Below, one piece after another: positions 1-10,800 of a DNA stretch of 64,000 nt (its first letter is position 1; each line of letters starts with the position of its first letter). A program made the position numbers and the translations under genes. The notes below the pieces were generated by a model that was not told the origin of the DNA, ran no database searches, and saw nothing but the letters and a program-made list of their open reading frames with translations. Source of the stretch: Bin34 sp965219935 (GTDB lineage Bacteria > Chloroflexota > Anaerolineae > Caldilineales > Caldilineaceae); assembly GCA_965219935.1 (NCBI GenBank), contig CBDCOU010000003.1, positions 1,364,001-1,428,000 of the forward strand, written 5' to 3'.

Positions 1-2
1 CA

Positions 3-3000
3 CACCATTGCCTATACCGACATCAATACAAAGCCATCAAATTGGGCGTGGGTGATACCGACTTTGTCGTCACTTCGGGAACCGGTTCGGGCAAATCACT
101 GACCTACATCGGAACGATCTTCAATCACTTGCTGACGAACCGGGGAGCCAACGGAGTAGTCGCCGTCATCGTCTATCCGATGAACGCACTGATCAACTCG
201 CAAACCAATGAATTCAACTCCTACAAGGACAACTACGAAAGAAACACCGGACTCGAATTCCCTATCACATTCGGCCAGTACACTGGCCAGGAAAATGAGG
301 AGAAACGGCAAGCGATGCGCGGAAGTCCGCCGCACATCATCCTCACCAACTACATGATGCTCGAGCTCCTGCTCACACGGGTACAGGAGCGGCCGATCCG
401 ACAAGCCATCTTCGAGAGTCTTCGGTACCTCGTATTCGACGAACTTCACACGTACCGTGGGAGACAAGGCGCGGACGTTGCCATGCTCATCCGGCGCATA
501 CGATCCCAATGCCAGCAATCGATCTGCTGTATTGGCACCTCCGCAACCATGGTTTCGGTGGGCAGCGCGCAGTCACAGCGGGAGGAAGTCGCGCACGTTG
601 CGAGCACCGTGTTTGGCCGAACGTTCAAGCCAAACCAAATCGTCGATGAGACATTGGCACCATCGCTCGCCGCCGGGACACAGCCTTCCAAGCAAGAACT
701 CCATGCTGCAATCGTTGCCGGAATTGATGCTGATGGTAGCGAAAGGGAACTACGCAGACATCCCGTAGCGGTTTGGCTGGAGACCTGCATCGCACTTGAG
801 ACGCGTGACGGTCGTTTGGTTCGGCGAACCCCTATGGGATTGAAGGATGTTGTTGGGGCCTTGGTTACGGCCTCAGATGCACCGAAAGACAGATGTCATG
901 CGGCTATCGAGGCGACCCTCCAATGGGTAAGCATCGTCAATCAGCGCATTCAGGCATCAGGATCAAGCTATACCCTTCTACCGTTCAAGCTTCATCAGTT
1001 CATTGCCCAGACCGGCTCGGTCTACACGACGCTCGATCAGGGGGAGAATCGGTTCATCACCCTCGAGCCGGGTATTTACAAGCACGATGACAGCCAAAAG
1101 CCCATCTTCGCCAACGTCTTCAGCCGGGCCACGGGACACCCATTCATCTGCGTGTCCTTGGAGGACAGTCGGCTCGTTCCTCGTGAATTTCGCGTGTCCA
1201 GCGATGACGATGAAGTTGCCGCGGATGGATACCTAATTGTCGGTGACCGTATTTGGGATCCTGATCAGGATCTCGAGTACCTTCCGGATGCTTGGGTGCG
1301 AACTCGGGTGAACGGCAAGAAAGTCCCAGACTCGAGGAAACGCGCCAGCTTCCCCCGAAAGCTGTACTTCGACGAATCTGGGAAGTGCTCAGAGACAGAG
1401 CCAATGAAGTATTGGGGATGGTTCATGCAGGCACCCCTTCTATTCGATCCCACGGGAGGTGTGTTCTACGATGCCAAGACCAACGAGGGCACGAAACTCA
1501 CGCGTCTCGGCAGCGAGGGCCGAAGCACTTCGACAACCATCACGGCTTTTTCGATCTTGAACCGCTTGCGAGACGCTGGACATTCACCACGCGACCAGAA
1601 ACTCCTGAGTTTCACCGACAACAGGCAAGATGCCGCGCTGCAGGCAGGTCATTTCAATGACTTCGTCCAGGTGGTTCGTCTGCGCGCCGGGATTCGGCGA
1701 GCGCTTGAGAGGGCCACTGACGGTGTACTCGACTACGCCACTCTTGGCGAGGCGATTTTTCAAGCACTGTCGCTTCCGTTTCGCGACTATGGCAATCGTG
1801 ATGCAGAGCCTGAACTGGCCGCGGTCAAACGCAAATACGACGCGGCACTCCAAGACTATCTTTTTTTTCGCGCTCTCGCAGATCTGCGTCGCAGTTGGCG
1901 TATCGTTCTTCCCAACCTGGAACAGTGTGCTCTCCTGCATATTGACTACCTGGATCTCGACGAAATTGCGGCCGAAGACGAATTCTGGGCAGACACCGAA
2001 ATTGTGAACAGCCTAAGTCATTCGGAACGCCGGGAATTCCTGGCAACCGTCCTTGACTACTTCCGGCTTGAATACGCTATCCACAGCGAGAACTATCTGA
2101 TTCCGAGCCGTCTCAAAGAGTTCGAGATGCGATTCCGCGAACAACTGAAGGCACCGTGGACGCTCGATGCGGACGAAGAACTGACGGCACCGTTCGTTAT
2201 CCGACTCGATCCTCTGCATAGGCAAGGGCGCCTCTCCAACAAGAGCATGGGCCCAGCAAGTTCGCTCGGGAAGTATGTGAAGGACTTGGCGACGAAACAG
2301 TCGGACGTCGATCCGAATCCGCTGCGGGGCAACCACTACCGGGACTTCATCCTGCAGTTGATGAACAGGTTGAAGGAGGCTGACTACCTTTTTGAGGAAA
2401 CGGCCAAAAACACTAACAACGAAGAGGTCCCTGTATTCCGGTTACGTATCGAGAAGATCCTCTGGAAGCTTGGAGATGGCGAAACGGTCAGAACAGACCC
2501 GATCAAACGGCGCTCCTACAAGGACCTGAACCCGACTCCCAACCTCTTCTTTCGGGAGATCTATAGACGAGACTTCACAGAGAGCAAGCGGTTGGTCGCA
2601 GAGGACCACACCGGTCAACTCAGCGTGGCCGCACGGCAGGATCGAGAGGATCGCTTCAGGGCAGAGTGGTATCTCGACGAAACCAACAAGGTCTTTGACG
2701 AGAACAAGATTCGTAGCGAGTCGATCAGTGCCCTGTTCTGTTCACCGACGATGGAGTTGGGAGTGGACATCGGTGGCCTGAGCGTCGTTCACATGCGAAA
2801 CGCTCCACCGAACGCAGCAAACTATGTGCAGCGCTCAGGGAGAGCGGGCCGAAGCGGCCAAGGAGCACTAGTCTTTACGTACTGCTCTGGCTTCTCGGCC
2901 CACGATCGTCACTACTTCAATAATCAAGCTGAAATGGTTGCAGGGGTCGTTCAAGCACCAAGGATCGACCTGCGCAACCGTGAGTTGCTGGTGACTCACC

Positions 3001-4940
3001 TTCATGCCTTGGCCATTAGTGCCATTGGCCTGCCGGGGCTGGAAGCTAGAACTGGCCACCGACCATCCTTGATGCAGCTCATTGCGAGCGAAGATCCAGC
3101 AATGCCCCTCTCCCACAGTGTCGTGGAGGGGCTGAGAATCGGTCCCACGGAGTTCGAGTCTCTCAAGACGACGTTCCGGCGTGTGATCGCAGACTTCGCC
3201 GACCAATTAACGGGTACGTCGAGCATTTGGTACACGGACGACTGGATCGACCAGAACCTGCAGAATCTGGCGGCGCATCTCGATCAGGCCATGGAGCGCT
3301 GGCGCAAGATGTATCAGTCCGCCCGCGCGCTACTCTCTCGCGCCACGCAGCCGATCGAGTCAGGCCGGCTGAGAGTGGGAAGCGATGAGTACAGAAAATC
3401 CAAGCGACTACAGGACCAAGCCAATCGACAACTCAATCTGCTACGCAACGATCAGAGCGGTTCTACTGAACTCAGTGAGTTCTATCCCTACAGGTATCTG
3501 GCGTCCGAAGGCTTCCTCCCCGGCTACAACTTCACACGCCTGCCATTGCGGGTCTTCGTGCCTACCGGCAGCACAACAGGCGAGTACATCTCCCGCCCAC
3601 GTTCTATCGCTCTGCGCGAATTCGGCCCGCTCAACCTCATCTACCATAACGGGCGCAAGCACCGAATCTCGCAACTGGTCGTCCAAGACACCGAATCATC
3701 CTTGATGGAGGCAAAGATCAGCAAGCGTGCCGGTTACTTCCTAATGGGTGAACAGAGTGATCTGGAAATCTGCCCATTCTCTGGCCTGAATCTGAGCGAC
3801 AACGCCAACAAGGAACATCTGCATGATCTTCTTGAGATGACCGAGTCACGAGGGGAGGAAACATCGCGTATTACCTGCGAGGAGGAGGAACGTGTCTCTC
3901 GCGGGTACCAAATCGAGTCGTTTTTCCATGTGGACGGTGGCGACTTTGCCAGTATCCGCCAAGCCGAGGCGCGGTCAGGTGACAGCCACCTGCTCAATCT
4001 GCGTTTCATTCCCGCCGCTCGCCTCGTCAGTGTGAACAAGGGCTGGAGGGGCCAAGAGACCGAAGGTTTTCCGATGGGCATGACCTCGGGCAACTGGCGC
4101 TCTTCGATACCGGAACCCGAACCCGATGCATGGGAGGAATACCGATTGGTCAAGCTCAGTACCTCCAACCTCGCCGACGCGCTCTACATCGAACCCATAC
4201 AGGTGCTGGGCTTGGATCCCGATGGCGTGATCACTCTGCAATATGCTCTCAAGCGTGCTATCGAATCCGTTTTCCAGGTTGAACCCAACGAAATCGGTGT
4301 GAGCGGGATAGGGGATCCCGAGTGTCCCAACATACTCCTGTACGAAGCGGCCGAGGGGAGTTTGGGAATTCTCTCGCAGTTGGTTGACGACGTGACAACC
4401 TTTCGGAGAGTCATTGAAGAGGCCAAAGAGGTGTGCTGTTTCGACGACGAGAAATACAAGGCTCCCGCGTCCTACAACGACCTCATGAGCTACTACAACC
4501 AGCGTGACCACCAGCGACTGAACCGATTTCTGATCCGTGATGCTCTTGACAAACTCGGACTTTCCGAGATGGAGATTCAGGCAAGCGCCGCCTTCAAGGG
4601 TTACGAAGAGCAGTATCAGCACATGCTCCGCCACCTCGACCCCAACTCTTCGACCGAGCGCACCTTCATTGATTACCTATATCAGAACGGACTGCGCTTG
4701 CCCGACGCCGCCCAGAAGCGTGTACCGGGGATCTACTGCCAGCCCGATTTCCATTATGAGCCGAGAGTTTGGGTATTCTGTGATGGATCGCCCCACGACG
4801 ATCTCCAAGTCCGCGCCCGCGACTCAGAGCAACGGCAGTTGATAATCGCCCATGGCGACGAGGTCTGGTCTTGGCACTACCGCGAAAATCTGGCCGCCAA
4901 GATTGCCCAGCGGCCCGACATCTTCAGGAAGGTTCGATGA
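3..4940 (+). CDS. DUF1998 superfamily II helicase (DISARM DrmA/DrmB-like or DruE-like), 5' truncated by window
   Basis: This is a large DNA helicase of probable antiphage function. The frame is open back to base 3 and reads a Q-motif-like LYRHQ just before the Walker A TSGTGSGKS (about 72-98), so the real start lies outside the window; the TTG at 42 is internal. DELH (438-449) is motif II and GTSAT is motif III. A helicase C domain follows with motifs ELGVDIGG and QRSGRAGR near 2750-2860. The last 700 bases encode a DUF1998/MZB-like region (LLYEAAEGSLG). Its usual four-cysteine cluster is degraded: CC remains at 4434-4439, but the second pair reads APASY. The visible part is about 1645 residues, the size of a DrmA-DrmB fusion or DruE. 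Its stop overlaps the next start by ATGA, so it is translationally coupled to it. The family is secure; the system name is inferred. Confidence 0.85.
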   Translation, partial: HHCLYRHQYKAIKLGVGDTDFVVTSGTGSGKSLTYIGTIFNHLLTNRGANGVVAVIVYPMNALINSQTNEFNSYKDNYERNTGLEFPITFGQYTGQENEEKRQAMRGSPPHIILTNYMMLELLLTRVQERPIRQAIFESLRYLVFDELHTYRGRQGADVAMLIRRIRSQCQQSICCIGTSATMVSVGSAQSQREEVAHVASTVFGRTFKPNQIVDETLAPSLAAGTQPSKQELHAAIVAGIDADGSERELRRHPVAVWLETCIALETRDGRLVRRTPMGLKDVVGALVTASDAPKDRCHAAIEATLQWVSIVNQRIQASGSSYTLLPFKLHQFIAQTGSVYTTLDQGENRFITLEPGIYKHDDSQKPIFANVFSRATGHPFICVSLEDSRLVPREFRVSSDDDEVAADGYLIVGDRIWDPDQDLEYLPDAWVRTRVNGKKVPDSRKRASFPRKLYFDESGKCSETEPMKYWGWFMQAPLLFDPTGGVFYDAKTNEGTKLTRLGSEGRSTSTTITAFSILNRLRDAGHSPRDQKLLSFTDNRQDAALQAGHFNDFVQVVRLRAGIRRALERATDGVLDYATLGEAIFQALSLPFRDYGNRDAEPELAAVKRKYDAALQDYLFFRALADLRRSWRIVLPNLEQCALLHIDYLDLDEIAAEDEFWADTEIVNSLSHSERREFLATVLDYFRLEYAIHSENYLIPSRLKEFEMRFREQLKAPWTLDADEELTAPFVIRLDPLHRQGRLSNKSMGPASSLGKYVKDLATKQSDVDPNPLRGNHYRDFILQLMNRLKEADYLFEETAKNTNNEEVPVFRLRIEKILWKLGDGETVRTDPIKRRSYKDLNPTPNLFFREIYRRDFTESKRLVAEDHTGQLSVAARQDREDRFRAEWYLDETNKVFDENKIRSESISALFCSPTMELGVDIGGLSVVHMRNAPPNAANYVQRSGRAGRSGQGALVFTYCSGFSAHDRHYFNNQAEMVAGVVQAPRIDLRNRELLVTHLHALAISAIGLPGLEARTGHRPSLMQLIASEDPAMPLSHSVVEGLRIGPTEFESLKTTFRRVIADFADQLTGTSSIWYTDDWIDQNLQNLAAHLDQAMERWRKMYQSARALLSRATQPIESGRLRVGSDEYRKSKRLQDQANRQLNLLRNDQSGSTELSEFYPYRYLASEGFLPGYNFTRLPLRVFVPTGSTTGEYISRPRSIALREFGPLNLIYHNGRKHRISQLVVQDTESSLMEAKISKRAGYFLMGEQSDLEICPFSGLNLSDNANKEHLHDLLEMTESRGEETSRITCEEEERVSRGYQIESFFHVDGGDFASIRQAEARSGDSHLLNLRFIPAARLVSVNKGWRGQETEGFPMGMTSGNWRSSIPEPEPDAWEEYRLVKLSTSNLADALYIEPIQVLGLDPDGVITLQYALKRAIESVFQVEPNEIGVSGIGDPECPNILLYEAAEGSLGILSQLVDDVTTFRRVIEEAKEVCCFDDEKYKAPASYNDLMSYYNQRDHQRLNRFLIRDALDKLGLSEMEIQASAAFKGYEEQYQHMLRHLDPNSSTERTFIDYLYQNGLRLPDAAQKRVPGIYCQPDFHYEPRVWVFCDGSPHDDLQVRARDSEQRQLIIAHGDEVWSWHYRENLAAKIAQRPDIFRKVR

Positions 4941-7801
4941 GTACGTCACTACAGCCGGGCAAACTCGTGTCCTTGCGCGGCCGCGATTGGGTCGTGCTGC
5001 CATCTGACTCGCAAGAGCTTCTTGTTGTCAAGCCGCTCGGCGGTTCCGATGAGGAGATGACGGGAATCTATCTGCCGCTGGAGATCCCGGAAGACGTACC
5101 GCAAGATGCTCGCTTCGTCCCTCCGGACACCGAGGATCTTGGGGATATATCGACTGCTCGCCTTCTGTACGACGCTGCTCGCTTAGCCTTCCGCAACGGA
5201 GCTGGACCTTTTCGGGGCCTGGCCAAACTCTCGTTCCGCCCCCGTGCCTACCAGATCGTTCCGTTGGTGATGGCTCTACGCCAGAACATCGTCCGGTTGC
5301 TGATCGCCGACGATGTCGGCGTGGGCAAGACAGTGGAGGCCCTGCTCATCGTCCGAGAGATGATTGAACGGGCTCAGATCAGACGCTTCGCTGTAATCTG
5401 CCTGCCACACCTCTGCGACCAATGGCAACAGGAGGTACGCGCCAAACTTGGTATCGAGGCCGTCATTATCCGGTCCAACACCCAGGCAAGGCTCGACCGG
5501 ATGATCCAAGGAGATACGAGCGTCTACGACTACTATCCCTACCAGATCATCAGCATCGACTACATCAAGGCGGACAATCGCCGTGCCGTTTTCGTCGAAC
5601 AGTGTCCAGACCTCGTTATCGTCGACGAGGTGCACACCTGTGCCCGACCTACCGGCACCTCCAAGGCCCAGCAGCAAAGGCACCATTTGCTCCGTGAACT
5701 TGCGGATAAACCTGAACAGCACTTGATCATGCTCACGGCAACGCCGCACAGCGGCAAGCCAGAAGAGTTTCATTCCTTGTTGGGCCTGCTTAGAACCGAT
5801 TTTGAGACACTGGACCTGCAGAGTTCGAGCCAGTCCGAACGTCGCACCCTGGCGAAGCATTTTGTCCAACGGAAGCGAGCTGACGTGGAAAAGTGGATGG
5901 GACAGGACACACCTTTCCCCGACCGGGACACCATTGAGTGGAACTACGACCTGTCACCGGCTTATCTTGACTTCTTCAATGATGTGGTGGATTTTGCCCG
6001 CAAACTAGTGACACCCCAACGATTGGGGGAAAGGAAGACACGTGTCCACTACTGGACGGCGCTCGGGTTACTTCGGGGTGTGATGTCCAGCCCGAGTGCC
6101 GGTGTAAAGATGCTCGCCACGCGCCGCGGCAAGCTGATGGAAAGGAAAAACACTGAAGCAGCGGACGATGAAGGGGACCAATCCTACAATCCTGTCGGCG
6201 ACCCGGAGTTTGGCGTGACGACGGACATCGCACCCACGCAAATCATGGAGCAACGGGATTGGACCGAACATCAACGGCGGCAACTGCGCAAACTCGGCGT
6301 CCAGCTCGAAACCTTGGCGGGAACCGACGACGATCAAAAACTTCATGCAGCATCCATCATGCTCGAGGATTGGATCTATGGCGGCTTCCACCCGATCGTC
6401 TTCTGTCGTTACATCGAGACGGCCAACTACCTTGGCGAACACCTTCCCCAGTTGCTGACCACGAAAATTGCACACTTGGACTTGCAGGTCGTAACCAGCG
6501 AAGATCCTGACGATTTGCGCAAACAGCGCATCGAGGCGATGGCCGGTAACCGCCCGCGCGTCCTGATCGCCACCGACTGCTTGAGCCAAGGGATCAACTT
6601 GCAGGATTTGTTCACCGCCGTACTCCACTACGACCTGCCTTGGAACCCAAATGACCTCGAGCAACGCGAAGGACGGGTCGACCGTTTTGGTCAACAGGCA
6701 CGCGAGGTAAAGGCCTGTCTCCTTTACGGTGCCGATAACCCCATCGATGGCATCGTACTCGATGTACTGTTGCGCAAGGTGCGCGAGATCAAGCGGTCTA
6801 CGGGAATCAACGTGCCTTTCCCAGAGGACTCGCAGAGCATTATCGACACCATCACGCAATCGCTTCTGCTGAATCCCAGCCGCCGCATCCAGACTCGCCA
6901 CACACCACAACAAAGCACACTCTTCGATTTCAGCGACTTAGGCGAAGCCGGAGAAGCGAAACGGCATATTACTCGCAAAATCGATGAAGCGGCTGAACGT
7001 GAGAAAGCCTCCCGAAGCATCTTCGCTCAGAATGCCATCAAGGCTCAGGAGATCGAGGAAGATTTGCGGGCCATGGACGAGGCCATTGGTGATCCCAGTG
7101 CGGTACAGGATTTCGTTACCGGCGTGCTCAATAGCCTGTTTGGGGTCCAGGTCACTACCGAGCAGGAGGGCTTTGGCATCGTCACGGGCAACTTGCCACC
7201 CCAACTCCGTGGGCTTCTTCCTGAGGGTCAGCTTGTCAAAGTGAGCTTCGATTCACCTACTCCCCAAGGCTATCATTACCTCGGTAGGAACCACCGTTTC
7301 GTCGAGCAACTCTGTCAGTTGGTCATGGCCAATACGGTCTCTCGGGAAGGAAGGCGCGCGGCCCGCGCCGCAGTCATTCGTACAAGGCAAGTCGAGACCA
7401 AGACCACGCTGTTACTGTTTCGCTGCCGCAACGTCATCGAGCAGGGCATGGGCGGCCACCAGATCGTCGCCGAAGAAATGCTCCTTTGGGGTTGGAAGGG
7501 CACTCCGGGCGACCGTGCACACCTCGACCACGAGCAGGCGCACACATTGCTGCGTGAGGCCCGCGCCAGCAGCAACCTCAGTCCCGAAGCTCGTGCGAGT
7601 TTCCTCGAGAACGAGCTTGGCATCCTAGATCGGCTGAACACCGATTTCGACGAACTGGCAGAAGAGCAGTCCAAGCGCCTTGTCGCCGCCCATGAACGCT
7701 TCAGCGCGCTGATGGACCAGCGCCGCTACCAAGTTGTCTACCCGATCCTGCCTATGGACCTCATGGGGCTCTACATTCTGCTGCCGGAGGGCTCGGCATG
7801 A
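4937..7801 (+). CDS. SNF2-type DEAD/DEAH helicase, DISARM DrmD-like
   Basis: A 954-residue Swi2/Snf2-family ATPase that should translocate on DNA. Walker A is DDVGVGKT (125-132), motif II is DEVH (230-233) and motif III is TATP (267-270). The C-terminal helicase lobe carries TDCLSQGINLQ, then DLPWNPNDLEQREGRVDRFG, the usual signature of SNF2 enzymes found with restriction and DISARM loci. The ATG at 4937 overlaps the upstream stop, and its own stop overlaps the methyltransferase start, both as ATGA, so the three genes form one coupled operon. In class 1 DISARM the SNF2 protein DrmD is encoded beside the methylase DrmMI, which fits this gene order. It could also belong to another helicase-methylase defence system. 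Confidence 0.88.
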   Translation: MSTSLQPGKLVSLRGRDWVVLPSDSQELLVVKPLGGSDEEMTGIYLPLEIPEDVPQDARFVPPDTEDLGDISTARLLYDAARLAFRNGAGPFRGLAKLSFRPRAYQIVPLVMALRQNIVRLLIADDVGVGKTVEALLIVREMIERAQIRRFAVICLPHLCDQWQQEVRAKLGIEAVIIRSNTQARLDRMIQGDTSVYDYYPYQIISIDYIKADNRRAVFVEQCPDLVIVDEVHTCARPTGTSKAQQQRHHLLRELADKPEQHLIMLTATPHSGKPEEFHSLLGLLRTDFETLDLQSSSQSERRTLAKHFVQRKRADVEKWMGQDTPFPDRDTIEWNYDLSPAYLDFFNDVVDFARKLVTPQRLGERKTRVHYWTALGLLRGVMSSPSAGVKMLATRRGKLMERKNTEAADDEGDQSYNPVGDPEFGVTTDIAPTQIMEQRDWTEHQRRQLRKLGVQLETLAGTDDDQKLHAASIMLEDWIYGGFHPIVFCRYIETANYLGEHLPQLLTTKIAHLDLQVVTSEDPDDLRKQRIEAMAGNRPRVLIATDCLSQGINLQDLFTAVLHYDLPWNPNDLEQREGRVDRFGQQAREVKACLLYGADNPIDGIVLDVLLRKVREIKRSTGINVPFPEDSQSIIDTITQSLLLNPSRRIQTRHTPQQSTLFDFSDLGEAGEAKRHITRKIDEAAEREKASRSIFAQNAIKAQEIEEDLRAMDEAIGDPSAVQDFVTGVLNSLFGVQVTTEQEGFGIVTGNLPPQLRGLLPEGQLVKVSFDSPTPQGYHYLGRNHRFVEQLCQLVMANTVSREGRRAARAAVIRTRQVETKTTLLLFRCRNVIEQGMGGHQIVAEEMLLWGWKGTPGDRAHLDHEQAHTLLREARASSNLSPEARASFLENELGILDRLNTDFDELAEEQSKRLVAAHERFSALMDQRRYQVVYPILPMDLMGLYILLPEGSA

Positions 7802-10800
7802 ACTATCCGAGCATCCGCGTCGAAGGTGCCATCCTCTCACCCGACATCTTCGAACAGATCGAGGGGCTTTCCGGTCAAAAACCATCTGACTTCGTCCTCG
7901 ACGGTGGTGCAAGCGTCAAGGACGAGATCGCTCGTTCCTGGGCGGACGCTCAGGACTACTGGCGCATATTTCAGCGCAAGATGGAGACGGTCAGGGAGGG
8001 GAGTAACGCCACGACCGAGACCCGCAATCTGTGGATCGTCCCCTTGATGGGGCTTCTCCGCTACGACATCGAGTACCAGGCCCGGGGTGCCGAGCTTGAT
8101 GGGCGGGTCTATGCAATCAGCCATCGTGCCATAAACCGGGCGAACACCCCGATCCAAATCATTGGAGCCAGAGACCCGGCCGGCCTCGATAGGAAACCCG
8201 CCAATGCGGCCCGCCGCATGTCCGCCCACGCGCTGGTACAGGAATACCTCAACCTCCACGACCACCTCTACGGCCTTGTTACCGACGGCCACGTGCTGAG
8301 GCTACTCCGGGACAGTTCCCGCTTGGTCAAACAGAGCTACCTTGAATTCGATCTAGACCGCATCTTCACCGACGGGCTTTTTTCCGACTTTGCCGTTCTC
8401 TACCGGCTGCTCCATGCAACCCGTCTGCCGCTGACCAACGACACCGCGGCGGAAAGCCTGATCGAACGCTACCACCAGGACTCCCTCGACCAAGGGGCAC
8501 GGATTCGGGCTGGGCTCAGCCAAGCAGTTGAGCAGGCGATCCTCGACTTCGGGAACGGATTCCTCACGCGTGTGGAGAACACCGCCTTGCGCACCGCAGT
8601 CACAGAAAGCAAGCTGTCAGCCATCGATTACTACCAAGAGCTTCTGCGTCTCATCTACCGACTACTCTTCCTGATGGTGATCGAGGAACGCGACCTAGTC
8701 TTCACGGAGGACGCCCCGAGTACACAGCGCAAAGTTCACAGAGAGTACTACAGCGTCACTCGCCTTCGTCGCCTCTCGGAGAAACGCTACCTTGCCGACC
8801 CACGCCGCCACGATCTCTGGCTCGCGTTGCTGGCCTGCTTCCGTCTCTTCGAGGCGGACGGTCCAGGCGTCAAGCTCGGCATCGCGCCTCTGGCGGGGGA
8901 TCTGTTCTCGGCCGGGGCTATACGCTCGCTTGCCGGTTGCACGCTCGGCAACGACGTGTTGCTCGGCTGTCTTCGCTCCCTGGGACTCTATCGGCATCCG
9001 GAAAGCAGTCAGCTTATCCGCGTTAACTACGCTGCACTCAACGTTGAAGAATTCGGCTCAGTCTACGAGGGGCTGCTGGAGTATGAGCCAACATTCGATA
9101 TCCAGGGGAGCGAACTGCGATTCAGATTCCGTCAGGGCAGTACGCGGGCTTCGACGGGCTCCCACTATACCCCTGACGACCTCGTCCAGCCGTTGATCAG
9201 GCATTCACTGGACCATCTGATCGCCGCACGCCTCAAGTCAGAGAACCCCGAGGTTGCACTGCTCGATCTGAGGGTGATCGACATCGCCTGCGGCTCAGGT
9301 CACATCCTACTCGCCGCCGCACGCCGGATTGCCACAGAGCTGGCGACAGTACGCACGGGAGAGGAGCAACCCTCGCCGTCGGCCTACCGGGCCGCCTTGC
9401 GCAACGTCATTCGCAATTGCATCTACGGGGTTGACGTGAACCCACTAGCGGTGGAGTTGTGCAAGGTGGCCTTGTGGCTGGAAGCGCACATCCCCGGCCA
9501 ACCGATCAATTTTCTCGACCATCACATCAAGTGTGGCAACGCTATCGTCGGCTTCGCACGCCGCGAGGAACTGAGTCACGGCATTCCGACGGAAGCCTTC
9601 AAAACCCTACCGGGCGACGATAAGGAAATCGCAGCAGCCAAACGCAAGACCAACAAAAGGAATCTGAGGAACAAGAACCAGACCTACCTACCCTTTACCC
9701 CAAACCTCCATCGCCGCCTCAATTCGGTTCGCGAAGAATGGCGGCTGCTCTCAGCCCTGCCGGAAACGACGCCAGCTCACATTGAAGCGAAGAAGCAGCG
9801 TTTTGCTTCGTTCGCCAGCGGCGAAGACGCGGCTCTGTTGCGGAGTATCGCTGATATCCCCATGGCTCAGTTCTTTATCCGCAAGGTTCCCGCCAACGAG
9901 GGCAGTCTCCTCACCGACAGCGAGTTCCGCGGCTATTGGGGCGGCGACATGATGCCGCAAAAGCAAGGTCTCGATGCCGCCAGAGTACACGCCCAGGGAC
10001 AGCGCTTCCTCCACTGGTTTCTGGAATTCCCGGAGATCATGGAGCTGGACGGATTTGACTGTATCCTCGGGAATCCCCCGTATTTGGGTGGTCAGGCACT
10101 CAGCGGCACCTACGGACATGGATTTTGTGAGGTTATGAAATGGCTGTATGCACCTGCTGGCTTGAGCGAGCTGGTGGTCTATTTTCTTCGGCGCATTCAT
10201 GGATTGCTGCGGGCGGGTGGATTCGCCGCGATCATTACCACCAACTCCATCGTTGACGGCGATGTCCGCACAGATGGTCTAGAGCAGATCGTCGCCGCAG
10301 GCGCGCAGATCAACATGGCTGTTCGCGGCGTTAAGTGGCCTGGTGCTGCCAATTTGGTCGTCTCCCTGTTGGCGTTTCACAAGGGAGAGTGGAATGGTTT
10401 GAGAACGCTGGATGGCAGACCAGTAGAGCAGATAAATTCTTTCTTTGAGGAAGGAGAAGACCTCGGAGAACCCAACATACTGATCGAGAACCGAGACCAA
10501 GTATTCCAAGGATCTATTTTCCTCGGCAACGGATTCCTGCTGTGCCACGAGAAAGCCAATCGCCTATGTGCATCAGACTCTCGCAATGCCGAAGTAATCA
10601 TGCCAATCATTAACGGACAAGAACTCAATAACCATCCAGAGCAGATTCCAGGCCGTAGCATCATCAACTTCCGTGACTGGCCAATTGAGCGCGCCCGAGA
10701 GTTCCCCACTCTGTTTTCAATCGTTAAGGAGGAAGTCAAGCCAGCACGAGAAAAACAGAAGGACAAGGTCGGAAAGGAGTACTGGTGGCGTTTCCTGCGA

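Noticed and set aside
42..44. TTG at 42 as the start of the first helicase
   Set aside because: The frame is open to base 3 and encodes the helicase Q-motif just upstream, so the start lies outside the window.
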